From Chloroflexota bacterium (GTDB lineage Bacteria > Chloroflexota > Anaerolineae > J102), in the NCBI GenBank assembly GCA_003353825.1, contig PIVW01000182.1:1-10492 (forward strand): a stretch of DNA of 10,492 bases, in the 5' to 3' direction. Below, one piece after another: positions 6,092 through 10,492 of this stretch (positions are counted from its first letter, which is position 1; each line of letters begins with the position of its first letter). The notes under the pieces are model-generated. The model was given only the letters and a program-made list of their open reading frames with translations. It did no database searches and was not told the DNA's origin. Both the position numbers and the translations under genes were made by a program.

Positions 6092-7420
6092 TTCAGGATC
6101 CTCTGTGAATGTCGAAATATCCCTGTGCACCGAACTGGCCCAAAATCCATATGTCTTGCCACGGTTACGGCGACGTCCGATTTCTCGTAATCCCATCTGG
6201 GCACGACGCCCACGATCAGGTAACGAATTCCTCATTTCCAAAGCGCTGTTCAGGTAGCTTTCGGCCTCATCATATTTGCCTTGGCGGACAAGTAGCGCCC
6301 CAAGATTTGCCGCTGCTATGGCGTTTAACTGATCTTGCTGCAGTGATTCTCTCAATCGTGCTTCCCGCACTGTGTCACGGCTCCGTGAGCGCAAAACCAG
6401 ACCCAGATCAAAGATGATATCAGGGAGATAGTTTGTCTCGACGTGGGCAGCACGATGCCGAATCACACAACGCGCTCGTGGTACTATGATGTCCAACTCA
6501 CGAACGATCTTGATGCTTAGTTGAGCACTTTGGATGTACTGATCCTGGTAGAGAACGACTTCCTCTGCGGCATCGACCACGACATCCAATAACTCCTCTT
6601 CCGCCTGGTCTGGCACCATTTTTTGGAGTAGTACCGGATAATTACAGGCATTGCTGATATGAAGGTCCCCATCCACCATTTTTGCCGTAACGCCCCAACT
6701 TTCGGCGGGTTCACTAGATGTGAGCTTAAGTATTTCCCTGACAGGGAACTGCACGTCCAATAACTCCAGGAAATCGGCCGAATAATTCTTGAAGATGCCG
6801 ACATGTTCATGCACTTCGCCATCTTCTGACAATTCAAAGACCACCCGCTGGCCGATAAATCGTTCGAGAAGGGGATCGTGTCTGTGTCCGGCATGTCCGA
6901 TGAGATCACCGCCAAACTGTTTGAGATAGCTCTCACTGGTGTCGGTCATCAGTTGGCCGGCCGGCTTGCGCGCCCTGCCAACCATAATGCCGATTACCTC
7001 ATTAAAGGAATCAGACGCAGTGGAGAGGAAATTGCGCGTTTTTCGCATAAATAACCGAAGGGGTCCAGGATTGAACCACTGCTTGATCTGCTTTGTGCGC
7101 CGAACACGATTGGCCTCGTCGAGGTCATCGGCGAAACGGTAAATCGCTTGAATGTTCTCGTATTCAGATTGATAAAGGATGTAGCTGGCCTCGACATGAT
7201 GCTGATCCTGAACGGCGTGGCGGTAGAGGAATTCGGTGCCTGTCGGTTCGACATGAACGGTTCCGCACACAATTCTGCCATCCACCCTTTCTAATGTAAC
7301 ATGATAGCCCTCAAACGCCGTTAAGCACTCGTCTTTGCGACGAGAACGTAGCCAGGCCCCCAATAATGTGATGAAGAAAATGACGCCAAGGGTGATTATC
7401 AACGACCAATCGACAACCAT
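6077..7420 (-). CDS. Uncharacterised membrane-anchored protein with TPR-like C-terminal region
   Basis: The 447-aa product has one N-terminal membrane segment (about residues 5-24, SLIITLGVIFFITLLGAWL) followed by Arg/Lys-rich SRRKD, which suggests a cytoplasmic body anchored at the membrane. Two stretches look like small beta-barrel units: about 37-66 (GYHVTLERVDGRIVCGTVHVEPTG) and about 188-225 (RVVFELSEDGEVHEHVGIFKNY). A charged middle follows. At 365-398 NAIAAANLGALLVRQGKYDEAESYLNSALE has the A..LG.L....G..DEA......AL pattern of one TPR motif. The last 40 residues are basic then polar, and end in the inverted repeat at 6078-6091, so the natural C-terminus may have been altered. Start: ATG at 7420 with GGGAGG eight bases upstream. 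I do not recognise the family, and no catalytic motif is visible. Confidence 0.8.
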   Translation of the reverse strand: MVVDWSLIITLGVIFFITLLGAWLRSRRKDECLTAFEGYHVTLERVDGRIVCGTVHVEPTGTEFLYRHAVQDQHHVEASYILYQSEYENIQAIYRFADDLDEANRVRRTKQIKQWFNPGPLRLFMRKTRNFLSTASDSFNEVIGIMVGRARKPAGQLMTDTSESYLKQFGGDLIGHAGHRHDPLLERFIGQRVVFELSEDGEVHEHVGIFKNYSADFLELLDVQFPVREILKLTSSEPAESWGVTAKMVDGDLHISNACNYPVLLQKMVPDQAEEELLDVVVDAAEEVVLYQDQYIQSAQLSIKIVRELDIIVPRARCVIRHRAAHVETNYLPDIIFDLGLVLRSRSRDTVREARLRESLQQDQLNAIAAANLGALLVRQGKYDEAESYLNSALEMRNSLPDRGRRAQMGLREIGRRRNRGKTYGFWASSVHRDISTFTEDPEVSSQ

Positions 7421-7635
7421 ACTTACAGCCTCCCAAAAGAATTAGGGGTCAAGAGGATCTCATGTGGTCCTAGAAAACACGTGTTGCGTGTGCTAACGAA
7501 ACATGCTTTTCTGGTAGGAGTCACACAAATTCCGAAGGAGCCAGAACGCTAAAGAACAGAGTGGCTAGCATAACAAAACTACATGAGGTTAAGCAAAAGG
7601 GCGATGGTTTGTACTGTAACGTTCGTGCTACGATC

Positions 7636-7665
7636 TTGACGCATACCCCGCCTGCGCCTCAGAAT
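7636..7665 (+). promoter_or_regulatory. Possible promoter for trmFO
   Basis: TTGACG (7636-7641), an 18-base spacer and CAGAAT (7660-7665) make a moderate sigma-70-type match about 100 bases before the trmFO ATG. A transcript from here would carry the 21-bp repeats in its leader. Confidence 0.25.
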
Positions 7666-7695
7666 TGACACACGGTGTTTGTAAGCCTCAAGCTA

Positions 7696-7758
7696 AATCT
7701 CCAATCTCCAATCCCTAATCTCCAATCTCCAATCCCTAATCTCCAATCTCCAATCCCT
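7696..7758 (+). repeat. Three perfect tandem copies of a 21-bp unit (nine heptamers) before trmFO
   Basis: Units occupy 7696-7716, 7717-7737 and 7738-7758. Each unit is the heptamer AATCTCC twice followed by AATCCCT, so the array is nine heptamers with a regular third-position variant. It ends only nine bases (AATTCTAAA) before the trmFO ATG. In the trmFO frame each unit would read as the seven-residue repeat LQSPIPN without stops, because 21 is a multiple of three. Confidence 0.95.
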
Positions 7759-7767
7759 AATTCTAAA

Positions 7768-9147
7768 ATGACAGCAAACGATCTATCACCCGTGACTATT
7801 ATCGGCGCCGGCCTGGCGGGGTCTGAGGCCGCCTGGCAGCTCGCCAACCGAGGTTTCAAGGTCAACCTGTACGAAATGCGTCCCAAACGGCAGACCGCTG
7901 CGCATCAGAGCGATGATTTTGCCGAACTGGTTTGTTCTAACTCGATGGGGGCGCAGGCGATTGATCGGGCACAAGGTTTGCTAAAGGCTGAACTTCGCCG
8001 CCTTGGTTCATTGATCATTCGCTGTGCCGACCGCAATGCCCTGCCCGCAGGTGGGGCGTTAGCGGTGGGGCGAGAGTCCTTTAGCGCCGACGTGACCTCA
8101 GCCATTTCCTCGCACCCCAACATCCGTGTCATCCGCTCTGAAGTGAGCGCCATCCCCGTAGGTCCTGTCATCGTTGCCACCGGTCCACTGACCTCGGGTG
8201 CTCTGGCCTCCAGTATCGGCGCCCTGGCCGGCCAGAATTACCTCTACTTTTATGATGCGTTAGCGCCTATTGTCAGACTGGAATCTATCCACATACCGCC
8301 GGCATGGCGCCAATCCCGCTATGATCGGGATAGTGGTGATTCCAGCGGTGACTATATTAACTGTCCGCTCGATGCCGAGGAGTATGCTGCCTTTCTTGAA
8401 GCCCTAAATGGGGCCGAGCGTATCGCACTCAGGCAGTTCGAACAAGAGGATGAACGCTTTTTCGAGGGTTGTTTACCGGTGGAAGTGTTGGCCGGCCGGG
8501 GGGAGCGATCACTGGCATTCGGGCCCATGCGACCGGTCGGGTTACGCGATCCCCGTACGGGCACACGTCCCCATGCGGTGGTGCAGCTTCGCCAGGATAA
8601 TCTGGCGGGATCACTCTACAATATGGTCGGCTTCCAAACCAATCTCAGCTGGCCCGAACAGCGGCGGGTATTCCGCATGATACCAGGACTGGAGCGGGCA
8701 GAATTCGTGCGCTTGGGACAAATGCATCGCAACACATTCATCAATAGTCCGATCTTGTTACGGCAGACCCTGCAGTGGCATGATCGCGATGATCTCTTCT
8801 TTGCCGGACAGATCATCGGATCTGAGGGCTATGTGGGGTCAACTTCTGGAGGGATGTTGGCGGCGATCAACATGGCCCGCTTGCTGTCAGGTGAGACAGC
8901 GCATAAACTGCCCCCGGTGACGATGATGGGAGCTATCATTCACTACGTTACCCATGCCGAGTCCAAGGAATTCCAGCCTATGAAGGGCAATTTCGGCTTG
9001 ATGCCGCCATTACAACCCCATGTGCGCAAAAAGAAGGAACGCTATCAACAATACGCTGCTAGAGCGTTGGCAGCACTAGAGACCTGGATCGCTCAAGGAA
9101 AGGCTGCCCTGCCAGAACGACCGGTCAGGCCACTTCCGCATGAATGA
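7768..9147 (+). CDS. trmFO: Methylenetetrahydrofolate-tRNA-(uracil-5-)-methyltransferase TrmFO
   Basis: TrmFO makes 5-methyluridine at position 54 of tRNA, using methylenetetrahydrofolate as carbon donor and FAD/NAD(P)H as reductant; it acts in the cytoplasm. The 459-aa product has the FAD dinucleotide motif [16 protein letters not shown] (11-26), NLYEMRP (33-39), and the conserved FAELVCSNS with Cys56. The second functional Cys is Cys235 in [15 protein letters not shown] (231-245). Further marks are FGPMRPVGL (251-259), [15 protein letters not shown] (288-302), [12 protein letters not shown] (317-328) and the C-terminal FAD motif [18 protein letters not shown] (345-362). Length is near the usual 435-460. 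I chose the ATG at 7768, which places the first beta strand correctly. A GTG at 7675 would only add 31 residues of repeat-encoded sequence. There is no Shine-Dalgarno site before 7768, because the 21-bp repeats fill that space. The gene looks complete. Confidence 0.96.
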   Translation: MTANDLSPVTIIGAGLAGSEAAWQLANRGFKVNLYEMRPKRQTAAHQSDDFAELVCSNSMGAQAIDRAQGLLKAELRRLGSLIIRCADRNALPAGGALAVGRESFSADVTSAISSHPNIRVIRSEVSAIPVGPVIVATGPLTSGALASSIGALAGQNYLYFYDALAPIVRLESIHIPPAWRQSRYDRDSGDSSGDYINCPLDAEEYAAFLEALNGAERIALRQFEQEDERFFEGCLPVEVLAGRGERSLAFGPMRPVGLRDPRTGTRPHAVVQLRQDNLAGSLYNMVGFQTNLSWPEQRRVFRMIPGLERAEFVRLGQMHRNTFINSPILLRQTLQWHDRDDLFFAGQIIGSEGYVGSTSGGMLAAINMARLLSGETAHKLPPVTMMGAIIHYVTHAESKEFQPMKGNFGLMPPLQPHVRKKKERYQQYAARALAALETWIAQGKAALPERPVRPLPHE

Positions 9148-9195
9148 TTGATGGATTTTGGGCGAACCGAAGGGTTTCAGGCCTGGAAATCCCGT

Positions 9196-9214
9196 AAAAC
9201 CCCCCGCTGGTTTT
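9196..9214. terminator. Weak hairpin between trmFO and the DUF1385 gene
   Basis: AAAACC (9196-9201) and GGTTTT (9209-9214) form a 6-bp stem with a seven-base loop about 50 bases after the trmFO stop. The short T-run is part of the stem and no further T-tract follows, so termination is uncertain. An imperfect palindrome around CAGGCCTG lies just before it. Confidence 0.2.
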
Positions 9215-9242
9215 GGCCCATCGGCTGCTCACGTGTTAGGAT
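9213..9242 (+). promoter_or_regulatory. Possible promoter for the DUF1385 gene
   Basis: TTGGCC (9213-9218), an 18-base spacer and TAGGAT (9237-9242) lie about 35 bases before the proposed TTG start. This is a moderate match. If real, the DUF1385 gene could be transcribed separately from trmFO. Confidence 0.22.
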
Positions 9243-9275
9243 AGGCCTCATGATTTTTTCAACGGAGTGTCAATT

Positions 9276-10310
9276 TTGAGCGATTTCTATTATGGTGGCC
9301 AGGCCGTTATCGAAGGTGTAATGATGCGAGGCCAGCAGCGTGTCGCTGTAGCCGTTCGCAATCCCGAAGGGGAGATCGTTATGCACGAGGAACCCCTGCC
9401 GCCCAAGATTTATCAAAGCCGTATTTCCCGTATGCCCTTTGTGCGGGGTGTGGTCTTACTGTGGGACGCCTTGGTGCTAGGCACCCGCGCCTTGATGTGG
9501 TCCGCAGACGTTGCCCTCGAAGAGGAAGATGAAGGTGAGGGCGGGGAAGAGCCAGCAAGCTTTAGCGGCCCGGTTGCCTGGGGAACGATTATCATTTCGT
9601 TGGCCTTTGGTATCGGACTATTTTTTATGGTGCCCACGATCGCCAGTCAGGCTATCGAGAACTGGCTCGACTTGTCGAAAGCCTTGAGTGGTTTGCTGGA
9701 AGGAATCTTCCGGCTGGCGTTATTCATCGTTTACATCGTCGCTATCGGCCAGATGTCAGATGTCAAACGTGTTTTTTCGTACCACGGCGCCGAGCACAAA
9801 ACGATCAATGCCTATGAAGCGGGCGCGCCGCTCACCCCACCCAGTGTGGCTACGTTCTCGACTCTGCACACGCGTTGTGGGACCAGTTTTTTGCTGTTTG
9901 TCCTTGTGATAAGCATCATCCTCTTCATCCCGCTGCAGTTCGACAATTTGCTGTTACGTCTCCTCTCTCGTCTGGTTTTGATTCCGGTGGTTGCAGGTAT
10001 TTCTTATGAATTCCTGCGTTTCAGCACCAGGCATCAAACCAATTCTGTCATGCGTCTGTTGATCGCACCGGGTCTGGCCATGCAAAAACTGACCACGAAC
10101 GAACCAGATATGGAGATGCTGGAAGTGGCAATCGCTGCACTTCACCCAGTTTTGGCCGCTGACGGCCTGGACGTGCCGGTGGCCGCAGCACAGGAACTAA
10201 CGCCGGTCTCGGCTGCTGCAACACAAGTAGCCGTCCCAAAGAAGCTGCGCCTCAAACCGGCCAGAAACGATACGCGGACAAACGCCGAAAACGTGGATTG
10301 GAAAGGGTAA
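9276..10310 (+). CDS. DUF1385 (YqhQ-like) multi-pass membrane protein
   Basis: This 344-aa protein belongs to the DUF1385 family of conserved bacterial membrane proteins (YqhQ in B. subtilis), whose biochemical role I cannot state. Family motifs are GGQAVIEGVMMRG near the N-terminus (7-19), SRMPFVRGVVLLWDAL (51-66), SYHGAEHKTINAYE (168-181) and HTRCGTSFL (198-206). Four hydrophobic segments are clear, at about 101-121, 143-158, 205-220 and 226-245. An acidic loop (EEEDEGEGGEEP) precedes the first. The conserved EPDMEMLEVAIAAL (276-289) closes the core. The last 55 or so residues are Ala/Pro/Val-rich then basic and look like a variable tail. I chose TTG at 9276, eight bases after ACGGAG. A GTG at 9267 overlaps that ribosome site and is less likely. 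It lies 128 bases after trmFO. Confidence 0.93.
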   Translation: MSDFYYGGQAVIEGVMMRGQQRVAVAVRNPEGEIVMHEEPLPPKIYQSRISRMPFVRGVVLLWDALVLGTRALMWSADVALEEEDEGEGGEEPASFSGPVAWGTIIISLAFGIGLFFMVPTIASQAIENWLDLSKALSGLLEGIFRLALFIVYIVAIGQMSDVKRVFSYHGAEHKTINAYEAGAPLTPPSVATFSTLHTRCGTSFLLFVLVISIILFIPLQFDNLLLRLLSRLVLIPVVAGISYEFLRFSTRHQTNSVMRLLIAPGLAMQKLTTNEPDMEMLEVAIAALHPVLAADGLDVPVAAAQELTPVSAAATQVAVPKKLRLKPARNDTRTNAENVDWKG

Positions 10311-10329
10311 AACCAGCGCCTCAGCGTGA

Positions 10330-10353
10330 ACCGGTAACCACTCTTATACCGGT
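10330..10353. terminator. Hairpin downstream of the DUF1385 gene
   Basis: ACCGGTA (10330-10336) and TACCGGT (10347-10353) form a perfect 7-bp stem with a ten-base loop, starting 20 bases after the stop codon. There is no T-run, so it may be a Rho-dependent terminator, an mRNA-end hairpin or an operator-like dyad. Confidence 0.3.
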
Positions 10354-10408
10354 CCCGTGCTCCCTATGCGCTCAACAACCAGTTCCACTCGACCATCCGA
10401 CAACCCAA

Positions 10409-10488
10409 CCACACGACCACACGACCACACGACCACACGACCACACGACCACACGACCACACGACCACACGACCACACGACCACGCGA
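10409..10488. repeat. Tandem array of an 8-bp unit (CCACACGA), ten copies
   Basis: Nine perfect copies of CCACACGA run 10409-10480, followed by one variant CCACGCGA (10481-10488) and then CCAA at the window end. The unit is not a multiple of three, and I see no gene reading through it in the window. The array lies about 100 bases after the DUF1385 stop. The terminal variant suggests its edge is near. Confidence 0.97.
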
Positions 10489-10492
10489 CCAA

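Larger units (their letters stand above)
7421..7767. other. 347-bp divergent intergenic region
   Basis: This gap separates the - strand TPR-like gene from the + strand trmFO, so it should hold promoters for both. On the - strand TTGACC (7452-7447) is close before the 7420 gene but lacks a good -10 partner. A small hairpin ACACG/CGTGT lies at 7477-7491. The right end holds a candidate + strand promoter (7636-7665), another TTGACA at 7665-7670 and the 21-bp repeats (7696-7758). I see no tRNA, riboswitch core or protein-coding gene in it. Confidence 0.6.

Noticed and set aside
5953..6213. N-terminal extension of the VOC protein starting at 6213
   Set aside because: It overlaps the end of another gene and the inverted repeat, does not look like VOC sequence, and a strong AAGGAG site marks the ATG at 5952.
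7696..7758. CRISPR-like or iteron origin repeats
   Set aside because: Copies are directly joined without spacers, and there is no replication initiator gene or AT-rich unwinding region nearby.
7675..7767. trmFO starting at GTG 7675
   Set aside because: It would add 31 residues encoded mostly by the tandem repeat, with no ribosome binding site, whereas TrmFO proteins begin a few residues before the FAD motif.
10409..10492. CRISPR array
   Set aside because: The repeats are 8 bp with no spacers, so this is a simple tandem repeat.

Overview
The window reads as chromosomal DNA of a free-living bacterium, not a phage or plasmid core. It has moderate GC, Shine-Dalgarno sites of AAGGAG/GGAGG type, and a mixture of housekeeping genes and decayed mobile DNA. 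Heptamer- and octamer-based minisatellites beside genes, together with trmFO and a DUF1385 gene, made me think of Chloroflexota (Anaerolineae-like). That is an inference from general impression; nothing in the window fixes the taxonomy.

Left part (1-2158, + strand): the C-terminal two thirds of a Tn3-family transposase gene. It has frame disruptions near the window start and an in-frame TAG at 1605-1607. It is followed by a 38-bp sequence that looks like the right terminal inverted repeat (2121-2158). This is the right end of a dead or dying Tn3-type element. A short hypothetical ORF (2182-2448) starts just outside it and may be what is left of a gene at the insertion site.

Middle part (2453-7420, all on the - strand): reading in the direction of transcription, first comes a large uncharacterised membrane-anchored protein with a TPR-like tail (7420-6077), then a VOC/glyoxalase-fold protein (5952-5530). 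Next is an ABC exporter pair of the FetA/FetB (YbbL/YbbM) type (5371-3861). A truncated D-2-hydroxyacid dehydrogenase remnant (3740-3276) follows, overlapping a two-TM 'general stress protein 17M-like' gene (3279-2770), and last is a small three-TM protein (about 2749-2453). FetAB in E. coli exports iron and helps against oxidative stress, so a metal/stress-related theme for this stretch is plausible, but it is only inferred from adjacency. A perfect 14-bp inverted repeat (5980-6091) sits between the TPR gene and the VOC gene.

Right part (7421-10492, + strand): a 347-bp gene-free region ends in three exact copies of a 21-bp unit. These run almost into the start codon of trmFO (folate/FAD-dependent tRNA uracil-54 methyltransferase). 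It is followed by a DUF1385 (YqhQ-like) multi-TM gene. The window closes in a tandem array of an 8-bp unit (CCACACGA).

I found no tRNA, rRNA, CRISPR array, prophage genes or convincing new defence-type system. The most useful second looks are the decayed Tn3 end and its target, the repeat-abutted trmFO start, the truncated dehydrogenase coupled to the stress gene, the 112-bp inverted-repeat element that supplies a stop codon, and the identical AGATATCT palindrome touching the fetA and fetB start codons.
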